The position numbers and the translations under genes are program-made. A stretch of DNA of 64,000 bases from NCBI GenBank assembly GCA_016706225.1, contig JADJKB010000022.1, positions 434,001-498,000 on the forward strand, written 5' to 3'. The notes under the pieces are model-generated. The model was not told the DNA's origin, ran no database searches, and worked only from the letters and a program-made list of their open reading frames with translations. Positions within the stretch are counted from its first letter, which is position 1. Each line of letters starts with the position of its first letter. Source of the DNA: Myxococcales bacterium (lineage in GTDB: Bacteria; Myxococcota_A; Polyangia; Polyangiales; Polyangiaceae). This document shows positions 1 to 9,690 of this stretch, piece by piece.

Positions 1-1
1 C

Positions 2-454
2 GGGGAGGTGCTCAAATTCATGGGCGACGGCATGCTGGCCATATTTCCGGTGGGGGACGAGGCGCCGAACGTCGCGGCGGGCAAAGCCCTGGAGGCGTCG
101 AACGAGGCGTTCGATGCACTCGCGAAGTTGAACCAAGCCCGGCTCGCGCGCGGGGACCCTGCGCTCCGGTTTGGCCTGGCGTTGCACGTCGGCGACGTCG
201 CGTACGGCAACATCGGCGGCGCGAACCGCCTCGATTTCACCTGCATCGGCCCTGCGATCAACCTCGCGGCCCGCATCGAGTCGCTCTCGGGCAAGCTCGG
301 AACGGCGCGACTTCTGAGCGGCGCCATGGCGCGCCTCGTGGGGCGAGAGGTGCGGTCGCTCGGCGAGCACGAGCTGAAGGGGGTCGCCGGAAAACAGCTC
401 GTCTACGAGCTGGCGTTGTCCGGCGAAGCAGCGCCCGAACGCCAAGTCGACTGA
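2..454 (+). CDS. Class III adenylate/guanylate cyclase, C-terminal part (5' end outside window)
   Basis: The reading frame is already open at the window edge, so the start is missing. What remains is the second half of a class III nucleotidyl cyclase homology domain, which makes cyclic nucleotide from ATP or GTP. The fragment opens with the metal-binding stretch KFMGDGMLAIF, which carries a catalytic Asp. It later has DFTCIGPAINLAARIE, matching the conserved region that supplies the transition-state Asn and Arg (N-x3-R). About 40 further residues follow before the stop. The domain therefore sits at the extreme C-terminus, as in proteins with N-terminal sensory or membrane modules. I cannot tell ATP from GTP preference without the missing half. 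Confidence 0.85.
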   Translation, partial: GEVLKFMGDGMLAIFPVGDEAPNVAAGKALEASNEAFDALAKLNQARLARGDPALRFGLALHVGDVAYGNIGGANRLDFTCIGPAINLAARIESLSGKLGTARLLSGAMARLVGREVRSLGEHELKGVAGKQLVYELALSGEAAPERQVD

Positions 455-473
455 CCCGCGCGCTCTCTCTGCC

Positions 474-1166
474 TCACCTGAGGTCGTCACCCTCGGCGAC
501 GCGATTCAGGAAGTGCGGCTCCGTTCCGACCCGCGCCAGCGCAGCCGCGAGGGTCGTGTTCGTGGTCGAGCGGTAGCGCTGAGCGGCGCGGCGCGCGCCA
601 AACAGGCTCGCGACGGACAGCCCAACATCCACGACACTCGCCCCGATTCGTTCTCCCAGACGTCCGTCGTCGCGATCGGCACCCGTGATGAACGACGGGC
701 GCACCAGGGTGAACGGGAGGCCACTCTCTCGGAGCTCACGCTCGATGCGGGCACGAACCGCGAGATAGGGATTCTTCGTGGCCGGCGCGGCACCCACGCT
801 CGAGAGATAGACAAAACGCGGCTGGGGGTCAGCGTGTTTGGCTGCGGTGAGCAACAACGCCGTGAGTGCGTAGTCGACGCTCTCGTAGTCGTCCTTGCCA
901 GCCGACGCACGTCCGCGCGCTCGAGTCGTGCCGAGCAGCGCGTAGACGACACTCGGGCTCAGCCGTTGCAGCGTCTCTGCCATGCGCTCCGGCTCCCAGA
1001 CCGTGGTGTCGACCTCGGCACCCAGTGCCTCGAAGCGCGCCCTCCACTCGTCCAGACGCGACGAGTCCGGGCGAACGTGGGCGATCGGATGCCGTCCGCT
1101 CTCGGCGAGGATGCGCACCAGCTCCCGCCCTGTGTATCCCGTCGCGCCAGCCACGAACTCACTCAT
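474..1166 (-). CDS. NmrA/SDR-type NAD(P)-dependent epimerase or reductase
   Basis: 230-residue atypical short-chain dehydrogenase. The N-terminal Rossmann nucleotide loop GATGYTG lies at residues 7-13. A middle strand VYLSSVGA matches the segment after beta-5 in NmrA-like proteins, and PFTLVRPSFITG matches the conserved proline region. These proteins act on nucleotide-sugars or on quinone/flavin substrates, or only sense NAD(P); the substrate is not visible here. The ATG at 1166 is chosen because it overlaps the stop of the upstream glycosyltransferase as ATGA, which indicates translational coupling. A longer in-frame start at 1226 would run deep into that gene and is rejected. Confidence 0.85.
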   Translation of the reverse strand: MSEFVAGATGYTGRELVRILAESGRHPIAHVRPDSSRLDEWRARFEALGAEVDTTVWEPERMAETLQRLSPSVVYALLGTTRARGRASAGKDDYESVDYALTALLLTAAKHADPQPRFVYLSSVGAAPATKNPYLAVRARIERELRESGLPFTLVRPSFITGADRDDGRLGERIGASVVDVGLSVASLFGARRAAQRYRSTTNTTLAAALARVGTEPHFLNRVAEGDDLR

Positions 1167-2338
1167 GTGCGGTCCTCGATCGCCGAGCGGTAGACTTCGA
1201 GCGTTGCGCGGGCAGCTCGATCCCACGAGAAATCCCGAGTTCTCTGGGCACCCGCTCGGACCAGGCGCGTCCGGAGCGCGTCGTCTCGATCCAGAGCGTG
1301 GATCTTCCGCACCAGATCCGAGTGGTCGCTGGGATCGGCGTGCAGCGCAGCATCACCCGTCACCTCGAGCACCGCCGCAGCCGTCGAAGCCAGCACGGGC
1401 AGGCCAAAACCCATCGCCTCGAGCGCCGGCAGGCCGAATCCTTCGTAGCGCGAGGCGAACAGCAACATGCGCGCGTGAGTGTACAGAGTGAACAGGAGCT
1501 CGTCCGAGACGTGAGGGATGGTGACCACGAGCCGCGCGACCTCGGGACGGGCAAGCAGACGTTCCATCTCGCCATCGACTCGACTGAAGCGCCGCACGAG
1601 GACGAGTTTGTGGTCCGTGCGTGACCCCATGGCTTCGACGAAGGCACGCACCATGGCCGGGTGATTCTTGTAGGGCGAGCCCTGTCCGACGATCAGCGAG
1701 AACGCGGCACCCGGGGGGACCCATGGATCGAGCAGACTGCGAGCTCCTCCTCGTTCACTCCGGTGGCGCTCGGGATCGAAGCCGTGGTGAATCACGCTGA
1801 CTTTGTCGCGATGTTCCGGATACAGGCGTGCGATGGCGTCAGCGGTGGCCTGCGAGATGGCGATGATGCGGCGGGCGCCGCGGATCGAGCGCGCGAAGTT
1901 CGCCCGATACCAGACCCCGTTTGCCAGGCGCACCGGGACGAATGCAGAGGCGAGCGCAGGGGCCTCGACCCACATCAAGTCGTGAATGGTGACGACCCAC
2001 GGGCAAGCCAAGGCCAGGGGCACCAGGTCCGCCGGCGAGTGGAAGAGGTCGAACTGCCCGAAGCGGTGTGCGAAGCCGAGGCCGAACACCGTGACTGGGC
2101 TCTTGGTTTCGCCAGGGAAGGTGAGCTCTCGCACCCGCTCGTGCTCGACGATGGGTGTTTTTTTGTCCGGGTGGCGAAGCAGGAGGAAGCGATAACCCTC
2201 CGCCATTGGGATCATGTGGCGGAGCAACGCCTCGAGGGTATTGCCGATGCCGCTCTTTTTCCCGGAGATGCTTCGAGCATCGACGACGACCTGGCGCACG
2301 AGGGCCGCGAGGTTAGCCCGGTTCGAAGGACCCGTCAT
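1163..2338 (-). CDS. Glycosyltransferase family 4-type protein
   Basis: 391-residue GT-B glycosyltransferase. The N-terminal half resembles the GT4 acceptor domain, with DARSISGKKSGIGN near residue 20 matching the G-x-G-N loop of mannosyltransferases. The C-terminal half has the nucleotide-sugar binding E-x7-E motif in YEGFGLPALEAM and a following GLPVLAS strand. It would transfer a hexose from an activated donor to a glycan, probably in polysaccharide or glycoconjugate assembly at the inner membrane face. It overlaps the downstream reductase by 4 bp, so the two probably work on the same substrate pathway. Donor and acceptor are not predictable from sequence alone. Confidence 0.9.
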   Translation of the reverse strand: MTGPSNRANLAALVRQVVVDARSISGKKSGIGNTLEALLRHMIPMAEGYRFLLLRHPDKKTPIVEHERVRELTFPGETKSPVTVFGLGFAHRFGQFDLFHSPADLVPLALACPWVVTIHDLMWVEAPALASAFVPVRLANGVWYRANFARSIRGARRIIAISQATADAIARLYPEHRDKVSVIHHGFDPERHRSERGGARSLLDPWVPPGAAFSLIVGQGSPYKNHPAMVRAFVEAMGSRTDHKLVLVRRFSRVDGEMERLLARPEVARLVVTIPHVSDELLFTLYTHARMLLFASRYEGFGLPALEAMGFGLPVLASTAAAVLEVTGDAALHADPSDHSDLVRKIHALDRDDALRTRLVRAGAQRTRDFSWDRAARATLEVYRSAIEDRT

Positions 2339-2441
2339 TGTCAGGAAACCGGCAGGCCCACCTGTTGTTTTCGGCCTCGACGAGCGCTCGCGGTTTGCAC
2401 GTCCTTCGGGAATTCGCTACCTAGAGAGCGCGGAGCCTCCG

Positions 2442-3347
2442 ATGAGCGACGAACCGACGGCGCCCAAGCCCACTCTCGAAATGTCGACGCCGACGGACGA
2501 GCCGCCGACCGCGGTGAGCGCCAGCAACGAACCGTCGCCGGCAGCCAGCACCGCCGACGAGCCGCCGACCGAGCTCAGCGCCGCTGGAACGTCGAGCGAT
2601 GACGCGTCCAAGGAAGGCAGCGCCGCTGCGGCCGTCACGGCGCCAGAGGTGGAGGCAGTCAAGGCGGACGCGCCGAAGAAGGTCGCTGCCACGGTAGTGG
2701 ACGAACCCGTACCCGCAGCTCCTGCGGGCGCCGAGGCGCCCTGGGGCAAGGCCGGCAAGACCCAACCTGGCGAGCCGCCGATCTTCGACGCGGCTCCCAT
2801 GCCTGCAGCACCGCCGATGATGCAGCCGACACCCTATGCGCCAGCGGTGTCACCGGGCCCGCCTCCCGTGCGAGCAGCGGCGCCGTACTACGCGCCGCCG
2901 CCGGCAGCGCGAGGGGGTTCGAGCAGCGGGCTGATCGTGGGCGGGCTGATCGGAGTGCTTGCCGTCATCGGTGGGCTCATCGCGCTCGTGATCGTCATGC
3001 GCGGGAAGGATGACGAACCCACGCAGTCGCTCACGGTGCCGACCAGTGGAGGTGGGCCGACCGTCATCTCGCCTCAGGGCGGCGGAGCCGCCGAGCCCAC
3101 TCCCGAGCCGGTCGCTGCTGATCCTCCCGCGGCGCCACCTCAACCCGTGAAACCCAAGACGGCGAGCAACAAACCGCCGCCGAAGAGCACCGCGCCGCCG
3201 CCGGGCACCCTCCCGCCGCCGCCGACGGCTCCTACACAACCCACGACGCCGCCGCCGCCGACTCAGCCGACGCAGCCCAGTCTTCCACCACCGCCCGCTA
3301 CTCCAGGCGGTGGCGGTGGACGCCTCAAGCTGCCCGGCAAGAAGTAG
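2442..3347 (+). CDS. Proline/alanine-rich single-pass membrane protein
   Basis: 301 residues. Residues 1-160 are a low-complexity Ala/Pro/Glu region. One hydrophobic helix follows (GLIVGGLIGVLAVIGG and onward, about residues 165-190), then a basic residue pair and a long Pro/Thr tail rich in PPPPT runs that ends in GGGGRLKLPGKK. No catalytic domain is visible. Such proteins usually span the periplasm or carry a cytosolic disordered arm. ATG 2442 is preferred over the open frame back to 2214, because GGAG lies just upstream and the region before it is antisense to the glycosyltransferase. The function is unknown. Confidence 0.75.
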   Translation: MSDEPTAPKPTLEMSTPTDEPPTAVSASNEPSPAASTADEPPTELSAAGTSSDDASKEGSAAAAVTAPEVEAVKADAPKKVAATVVDEPVPAAPAGAEAPWGKAGKTQPGEPPIFDAAPMPAAPPMMQPTPYAPAVSPGPPPVRAAAPYYAPPPAARGGSSSGLIVGGLIGVLAVIGGLIALVIVMRGKDDEPTQSLTVPTSGGGPTVISPQGGGAAEPTPEPVAADPPAAPPQPVKPKTASNKPPPKSTAPPPGTLPPPPTAPTQPTTPPPPTQPTQPSLPPPPATPGGGGGRLKLPGKK

Positions 3348-3350
3348 CGC

Positions 3351-4221
3351 TCATTCCAGCGTGCCGCGCGCGCCAATGCTGAGCCAGCTGTGGGTCGCCG
3401 GGTTGTCGATGTCGCCCGAGCGGTCGAAGTTGAGTGCCGACGCATCGCTCTCGAGCGAGAAGCTCTCCTTGGTGAACTTTCCCAGGGAGTAGGCGATGAA
3501 CATGCCGTAGAAGTCGCCGCTGCGCTTCACGTCGATCCCGGCCTGGATGTTGAAGAGCTCGAGCCCGTGCGCGGTCCGCCGCGCCGTTGCTGTGTCCGTC
3601 GACGCGCTCAGCGTCATCCACTCGTATCCGGCGCCGACGCCGAGGAAGGGGCTGACCCGTTGAAAGGGCATGAAACGAACCAGCACCTCCGGGCCCCGCG
3701 AGCTCCCAGCCAGAACAACTGGCGTTGCCGCCGCAGTCCGGCAGCACGTAGCCGCCACTCAGAGCCAAGCCCAGAAACAGCTCGGGGAGCGGCCAGTAAC
3801 CCGCCTCACCGCCGAGAAAGATCAGCCCGTCGACGACATCCGACAACTTCGCGGATCCGGAGTAGTCGCCCATCGGAAAGGCGAAGCCCAGACGGAAGCC
3901 GCCTCCGAAGCCCGGCTTCCAGCGCTGCTCCCGTAGCGCGACGGGATCGGGCACGGTGTTGGCGAACGGCGTATCACTCTCGAAATCCGGGTTCTCTTTC
4001 TCCTTCTGCTTCTCTTCTTCCAGACGCTTCGAGGCCATGTCGCGGTTGTCGATCACCACGTCGTCGTCGGGCTTTTTTGCGGCGGGCTTCGCCGCCGTAG
4101 CGTCGCTGTCCGTCGCGCCCGCCTTCTTCGCGTCTTTTCCCGACTGCGCAAGGACTGGAGACGCGAGCGACAACCCAAGAACCAAGCCCACTGAACCCCG
4201 GCGCACCATGGTCCCGATCAT
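3351..4221 (-). pseudogene. Outer-membrane beta-barrel protein gene with an internal frameshift
   Basis: The first frame (from ATG 4221, or ATG 4209) gives a signal peptide ending near ASPVLAQ, a charged Lys/Asp/Ala linker, and barrel-like strands such as GGGFRLGFAFPMG, ending around CSGWELAGP. The natural continuation is one frame over: EVLVRFMPFQ, FLGVGAGYEWMTL, FNIQAGIDVK, GMFIAYSLGKF and a C-terminal WLSIGARGTLE to the stop at 3351. The frames meet in a G/C run near 3690-3700, where one extra base would explain everything. The unshifted frame degenerates into Arg-rich noise. The predicted start overlaps the uvrA-like gene stop as ATGA. Either a real null mutation or a sequencing error; the intact product would be an approximately 285-residue porin-like barrel. 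Confidence 0.7.
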
Positions 4222-7200
4222 AGCGGGTTCATCGACCGAGTGATCAACGAGTCGCGCCGGGATCGCGCCCCGCTGGGCCGCTCCTGGTCAAACAGGTCTC
4301 GAAGCACCGCGCCGGTGGCCGTCTTCCTGCGCGCAATCTTGGCGGGTGGCCCCTCAGCGACGATCTTGCCCCCGCGGTCGCCACCATCGGGCCCGAGCTC
4401 GACGACCCAATCAGCGCCGGCGATGACGACTGGGTGGTGCTCGATGACGACCAGTGTGTCGCCACGTTCCACCAGACGGCTGAGCACCCGAACCAGTTTC
4501 GACACATCCGCCAGGTGCAGACCCGTCGTCGGTTCATCGAGCACGTACAGCGTTGGCAAGTGTCGGACGGTAGCGGTGAGCTCCGCGGAGAGCTTCAAGC
4601 GCTGCGCTTCGCCGCCCGACAGCGTGTGCGAACCCTGGCCGAGGTGAATGTATCCCGCGCCCAGATCGACGAGGGTGCGCAGCGGTCCGGCGATGTTCGG
4701 GTGATTCACGAAGAAGAGCGCGGCTTCTTCCGCCGTGAGGTCGAGCACGTCACCGATGCTCATGCGCGAGTACTTCACGTCCAGGGTCAGTGGCTCGAAG
4801 CGCTTGCCGCCGCAGTCCGGGCAGGGCGCCACGACATCGGGCAAGAAGCTCATCTCGTGGGTGATGACACCCTGACCGGCGCAGGTGGGGCAGCGTCCGC
4901 CGTTCGGCGTGTTGAAGGAGAAACGCGACGCGGAAAATCCCGCAACTTGCGCGTCTGGCGTGCCGGCGAAGATGCGGCGGATCTCGTCCCAGATGCCGAG
5001 AAAGGTCGCCGGCACGGAGCGCGGCGTGCGCCCGATGGGTGCCTGATCGACCGCCACCGCGCGCGCGATAGCACCCACGCCCGAGAGTGAGCGGTGGGCG
5101 CCGACCGTTTCGGTCGCCAGCTCGAGCTTCGCGCGCAACGCGGGCAAGAGCACCTTCTGTACCAGCGTACTCTTGCCCGAGCCGCTCACCCCACAGACCA
5201 CCGTGAGCCGAGCGTGAGGCAACGACAGCTCCACGTCCTTTAGGTTGTGCTCCCGCGCGCCGGAGAGCTTCAGACGTGGCACCTCCGAGCCGATGCCGAT
5301 GGCGGGACGTATCTCCATCGGCGCCGCGAACACTCGCGCGGTTGGTGATTGTTCGTTGCAGAGCACCTCGGACGGAACGCCGGCGGCCATGATCCGCCCA
5401 CCCCGCGCGCCGCCGCCGGGACCGAGATCTACCAGGTAGTCCGCTGCGCGAATCGTATCGGCGTCGTGCTCGACCACCAGCACCGTGGACCCGATGCTCA
5501 CCAGCTTCTTCAGGTTGCCCAGCAGCCGCAGGGTGTCGCGAGGGTGAAGACCAATCGTAGGCTCGTCGAGCACGTAGAGCGCTCCCGTGAGCCCAGTTCC
5601 CAGCTGCGCCGCCAGTCGCAGCCGCTGCATCTCGCCTCCAGAGAGCGTCGACGCGCGGCGATCGAGCGACAGGTAGTCGAGCCCGACCTCCATCAAGAAC
5701 TCGAGCCGCCGCACCAGCTCGGTGACGACGGGTCCAGCAACCTTGCGGGCGTCACCGCTGAAGCGCCAACCCTTCACGAGCGCGAGGGACCGCACGACCG
5801 GCAAGCCCACCACCTCGTGGTATCTTGCGCCTTCGACGCGCACGGCACGCGGGAGCGGCGACAGCCGCGCTCCGTGACACTCTGGACACGGCACGAACGT
5901 GGGCGGCGGCAGGGGTTTCTTCCGTCTGCGTTTGCTGGTCTTTTCCTCGACGAAACCCGCACCCTCGCAGCTGGCGCAGCGCCCCTGCGCGGTGTTGAAA
6001 GAGAACCAGCGCGGGTCGAGCTCCGGCACGGAGAAACCACAGCGAGGACAGGCACTCTGGGTCGACAGCAACTTCTCCCTTGCAGCGCCCCAGCGCAGCT
6101 TCACCGCGCCGTTACCCCAGGCGAGGGCGCGATCGAACTGCTCGCGCGACAGGTCTCGCGGGCGCGGAACCCGGGCCATCACCAGGTCGATGGTGTGCTC
6201 GCGAGTCTTCGTCAACCGCGGGGGTTCGTCCGTCGAGACCCGCTCCCCATCACAATATGCGTGCTCGATGCCCGCCCGCGCTGCTGCGGTGAACACGTCG
6301 AGGTAGAGACCCTTTCGCGCTCGGACTACCGGCGCCAGGAGCTCGAAGCCCGACTTCTCCCGGCACGCCAGCCCGAAGACCGCATCGGGCCTTGCCAGCG
6401 CGATCGGCTCGTCATGGTCTGGGCAGTGCGGCGTGCCCAGCTTTGCGTAGAGCAGCCGCAGGTAATGGGCGACCTCGGTCACCGTCGCCACGGTCGAGAG
6501 CCCGCCAGCCCGCTGCGTACGCTGTTCGAGCGCGATGGAGGGCGGCACACCGCTCACCCGATCGACGTCGGGGCGGGGCATGGTCGGCAAGAACTGCCGA
6601 GCGTAGGGCGTCAGCGTCTCGAGGAAACGTCGCTGCCCTTCCGCAAAGATCACGTCGAAGGCGAGTGTGCTCTTGCCCGAGCCGCTCGGGCCGGTGACCA
6701 CGGTGAGTTCGCCGTGCGGGATCTTCACCGAGACCTCGCGCAGGTTGTGCTCGCGAGCGCACTCGACGACGAGCGCACGCTCGGCCTCGACTGCGGGTGC
6801 GCCCGCGACCCGGGCCGGAGCGCGGCCGTGCGCTGCCATGGCATGCCCAGTTGGGGTGTCGTGGGAGCGCAGCTCGTTCGGCGTGCCGGTTCCCACGACC
6901 AAACCGCCATTTTTTCCGGCGCCTGGCCCGAGATCGACCACGTAGTCGGCTCGCTCGATCAGATCGAGGTCGTGCTCCACACACAGCACGCTGCCGCCGG
7001 CGTCGACGATCACGTCGAGGGCGGAGAGCACCGCGCGCACCTCGTCGGCGTGCAGGCCTGCGCTCGGCTCGTCCAAGATCAAGAGTGCTCCGGCATGCTC
7101 ATCCGCAAGGGACCGCGCGAGCTTGAGACGCTGCGCCTCACCGCCGGACAGCGTCGAGAGCGGTTGACCCAGACGCAGATAACCGAGCCCCAGCTTCTTG

Positions 7201-9563
7201 ACCGGGCCGAGCGCACGTTTGATCGCGACCTCGGTGAAGTGATCGAGCGCCTCGTCCACCGTGAGCTCGAGCACCTCGGAGATGGTGCGTTCGCGGTGCC
7301 GCACCCGCAGCACTTCGTCCTTGAAACGCCTACCTCGACACACCGGGCAGACCAGGCGCACGTCGGCGAGGAACTGCATCTCGACCGTCTCGAAACCTTC
7401 ACCGGCGCAGGTGTCGCAGCGTCCACCCTGCACGTTGAACGAAAAATGAGCCGCGGTGAGCCGCCGCGCGTGGGCGTCGGGCTGGGCCGCAAACAGGGCG
7501 CGCACGCTGTCCCACGCCTTGGTGTACGTCGCCGCGTTGCCTCGCGACGTGCGCCCGAGCGGGGCCTGATCGACGAGCGCGATGCGCTTGATGACCTCAG
7601 CGCCGTCGATACCGTCGTGGTCACCGGGCGCTTCGACGTCGAGGGCACCCAGACGCCGCGCCAGCGCCCGATACACCACGTCCACGGCCAACGTGCTCTT
7701 GCCCGAACCGCTGACCCCCGTCACCGCACCGAGCACTCCCAGCGGGAGCTCGACGTCGATGCCCCGAAGGTTGTTCGCGCGGGCACCCCGCACGCGTAGA
7801 AATCCCGTGGGTTTGCGGACGCGCCGGGACTTTTCGGTCGGCAAGGCAATGGCGCGGGCGGTAGCGCCACCAAGCGCCAACGCTTCCGCCGGCGTGCCGT
7901 CGAAGACGATCTGACCTCCGGCGGCTCCCGCGCCCGGACCCAGCTCGATCACACGATCGGCGGCGAGGATGACCGAGGGATCGTGCTCCACGACCAGCAC
8001 CGTGTTGTGGCGCTGAGCGAGCTCGCGAAATATCGCGGTCAAGCTCCCGACGTCGCTCGGGTGCAGCCCCACCGTGGGTTCGTCGAGCACGAACAGCGCG
8101 TTGTGCAGCGACGTGCCGAGCGCCGCGGTCAACGTGACACGCTGGGCCTCGCCGCCGGAGAGGGTGCGCGCCTGGCGGTCGAGCGTCAGATACCCGAGGC
8201 CCACCCGCTCGAGGTATCCGAGCCGGCTCACCAGCTCGCGTCGGGCGAGCTCGCCCTGCCCGGTTCGGGTCTCGACCTGCCCCAGCACCCGGCACGCCTC
8301 ACCGATCTCGAGCGAGTGGAGCTCGGCGATGTCACGACCAGCGACATGGTACGCGAGCGCGGCGTCGCTCAGACGACGCCCCTGACAGCGCGTGCACACG
8401 TCGTACGCGCGGTATCTCGCCAGGAGCACGCGGACGTGCATCTTGTAGGTGCGGGTCTCGAGCCAACGGAACCAGCCGAGCACGCCGGGGAAGAAGCCGT
8501 CGTTCCAGCTGCCGTCTCCCGAGATGATCAGCGCCTGCTGTGATTTTTTCAGCTCACTCCACGGGACATCCATCGGGATGCCGTGACGGCGGCACAGCTT
8601 GCCCAGCTCCGAGCGCTCCCAGGTGGTGGACTTGCCCGCCCAGGGGCGCACCGCACGCTGTTTGAGAGTGCGCCGCGGATCTGGGATCACCTTCTCGAGA
8701 TCGATGCCGATGGTCCGACCAAAACCGCGACACTCGGGGCAAGCACCGACCGGCGATTCATACGAGAAGAGCCCGGCGCGAGGCGGCTCCAGGGCCCGCG
8801 CGCACTCGGGACAGGCGAGCCCGCGCCGGAGCACACGGATCGCCTGACCCACCTGCAACCGAGCAACGCCGGCCCCGCGCCGCCACGCCTCTTCGACGGC
8901 GCTGGCGACGCGTTTTTCGTCCCGCGGTGAGAGCTGCACTCGATCGACGATGACATCCAGCAGCCCGCCCGCTGCCAGCACCGTGGAGGGTTTCACTCGA
9001 TCGATGTCCTCTATTTCGCCCGCGATGCTCAGCCGCCGGTAGCCATCTTTCGCAAGCTGTTCCCGCAGCTCCAGGTAACCCTCGACGCCACCGTGTGCGC
9101 GCAGCGGATAACTGACCAAGGCCCGCTGACCGGCGAGCTCGCTCAGCACCTCTCGCGCCACGACCTCCGCACGGAGGGAACGCGCCGGGACCCGATGCTC
9201 CGGACAGATGGGCACCGCCTCGCGCACGAACAGCGCGGCCAGATAGGGCTCGATGTCGGCCATGGTCGCGACCGTGGAGCGGGAGCTCTTGACCGGCGCG
9301 CGCCGGTCCACGGCGATGCCCGCAGGCACCGGATCGAGTGAAGTGATGGGCGGGCGCTCCAGGCGCTCGAGAAACTGGCGCGCGTAAGGGCTGAAGCTCT
9401 CGACGAAACGCCGCTGCCCTTCGGCGTACAGCGTGTCCATCGCCAGGCTGCTCTTGCCGGCCCCGGACACACCGCTGACGACGATCACCTGCCCGGGCTC
9501 GAGCCGCAGATCGAGACCGGCCAGGTTGTGGGTGCGGGCACCCCGGAGCTCGGTGGGGAGCAT
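4218..9563 (-). CDS. Tandem-duplicated UvrA (four ABC ATPase domains)
   Basis: 1781 residues, about twice the usual UvrA length of about 940. Two complete UvrA units follow each other. Walker A motifs lie at about residues 31 (GVSGAGKSS), 616 (GVSGSGKST), 958 (GPSGSGKST) and 1456 (GVSGSGKST). Signature motifs LSGGEAQR or LSGGEMQR lie near 466, 803, 1306 and 1651. Each unit also keeps CxxC zinc pairs, for example CPEC, CDTC, CPRC and CPDC, and the YARQFL segment after the first Walker A. UvrA scans DNA for bulky lesions and loads UvrB in nucleotide excision repair. Double-length UvrA of this kind is known from Chlamydiae. It could be the main UvrA or an accessory paralogue; no uvrB or uvrC is nearby. 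Its stop overlaps the next start. Confidence 0.92.
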   Translation of the reverse strand: MLPTELRGARTHNLAGLDLRLEPGQVIVVSGVSGAGKSSLAMDTLYAEGQRRFVESFSPYARQFLERLERPPITSLDPVPAGIAVDRRAPVKSSRSTVATMADIEPYLAALFVREAVPICPEHRVPARSLRAEVVAREVLSELAGQRALVSYPLRAHGGVEGYLELREQLAKDGYRRLSIAGEIEDIDRVKPSTVLAAGGLLDVIVDRVQLSPRDEKRVASAVEEAWRRGAGVARLQVGQAIRVLRRGLACPECARALEPPRAGLFSYESPVGACPECRGFGRTIGIDLEKVIPDPRRTLKQRAVRPWAGKSTTWERSELGKLCRRHGIPMDVPWSELKKSQQALIISGDGSWNDGFFPGVLGWFRWLETRTYKMHVRVLLARYRAYDVCTRCQGRRLSDAALAYHVAGRDIAELHSLEIGEACRVLGQVETRTGQGELARRELVSRLGYLERVGLGYLTLDRQARTLSGGEAQRVTLTAALGTSLHNALFVLDEPTVGLHPSDVGSLTAIFRELAQRHNTVLVVEHDPSVILAADRVIELGPGAGAAGGQIVFDGTPAEALALGGATARAIALPTEKSRRVRKPTGFLRVRGARANNLRGIDVELPLGVLGAVTGVSGSGKSTLAVDVVYRALARRLGALDVEAPGDHDGIDGAEVIKRIALVDQAPLGRTSRGNAATYTKAWDSVRALFAAQPDAHARRLTAAHFSFNVQGGRCDTCAGEGFETVEMQFLADVRLVCPVCRGRRFKDEVLRVRHRERTISEVLELTVDEALDHFTEVAIKRALGPVKKLGLGYLRLGQPLSTLSGGEAQRLKLARSLADEHAGALLILDEPSAGLHADEVRAVLSALDVIVDAGGSVLCVEHDLDLIERADYVVDLGPGAGKNGGLVVGTGTPNELRSHDTPTGHAMAAHGRAPARVAGAPAVEAERALVVECAREHNLREVSVKIPHGELTVVTGPSGSGKSTLAFDVIFAEGQRRFLETLTPYARQFLPTMPRPDVDRVSGVPPSIALEQRTQRAGGLSTVATVTEVAHYLRLLYAKLGTPHCPDHDEPIALARPDAVFGLACREKSGFELLAPVVRARKGLYLDVFTAAARAGIEHAYCDGERVSTDEPPRLTKTREHTIDLVMARVPRPRDLSREQFDRALAWGNGAVKLRWGAAREKLLSTQSACPRCGFSVPELDPRWFSFNTAQGRCASCEGAGFVEEKTSKRRRKKPLPPPTFVPCPECHGARLSPLPRAVRVEGARYHEVVGLPVVRSLALVKGWRFSGDARKVAGPVVTELVRRLEFLMEVGLDYLSLDRRASTLSGGEMQRLRLAAQLGTGLTGALYVLDEPTIGLHPRDTLRLLGNLKKLVSIGSTVLVVEHDADTIRAADYLVDLGPGGGARGGRIMAAGVPSEVLCNEQSPTARVFAAPMEIRPAIGIGSEVPRLKLSGAREHNLKDVELSLPHARLTVVCGVSGSGKSTLVQKVLLPALRAKLELATETVGAHRSLSGVGAIARAVAVDQAPIGRTPRSVPATFLGIWDEIRRIFAGTPDAQVAGFSASRFSFNTPNGGRCPTCAGQGVITHEMSFLPDVVAPCPDCGGKRFEPLTLDVKYSRMSIGDVLDLTAEEAALFFVNHPNIAGPLRTLVDLGAGYIHLGQGSHTLSGGEAQRLKLSAELTATVRHLPTLYVLDEPTTGLHLADVSKLVRVLSRLVERGDTLVVIEHHPVVIAGADWVVELGPDGGDRGGKIVAEGPPAKIARRKTATGAVLRDLFDQERPSGARSRRDSLITRSMNPL

Positions 9564-9690
9564 GGCGGGGCGGATCTCTAGAGCGATGCTCCGCGGAGCG
9601 CCAGCCGCTCACGCTCGAACTGGAGACCCTTGCTCGAATGGTCGGAGTCCGGCGCCGAAGTACGGACAGAAAAGACCTGGCAGGTCGGCC

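Noticed and set aside
5349..7799. 816-residue plus-strand frame inside the uvrA-like gene
   Set aside because: It is the antisense of a clearly coding UvrA; its Arg/His-rich translation has no motifs and the high GC keeps stops rare.
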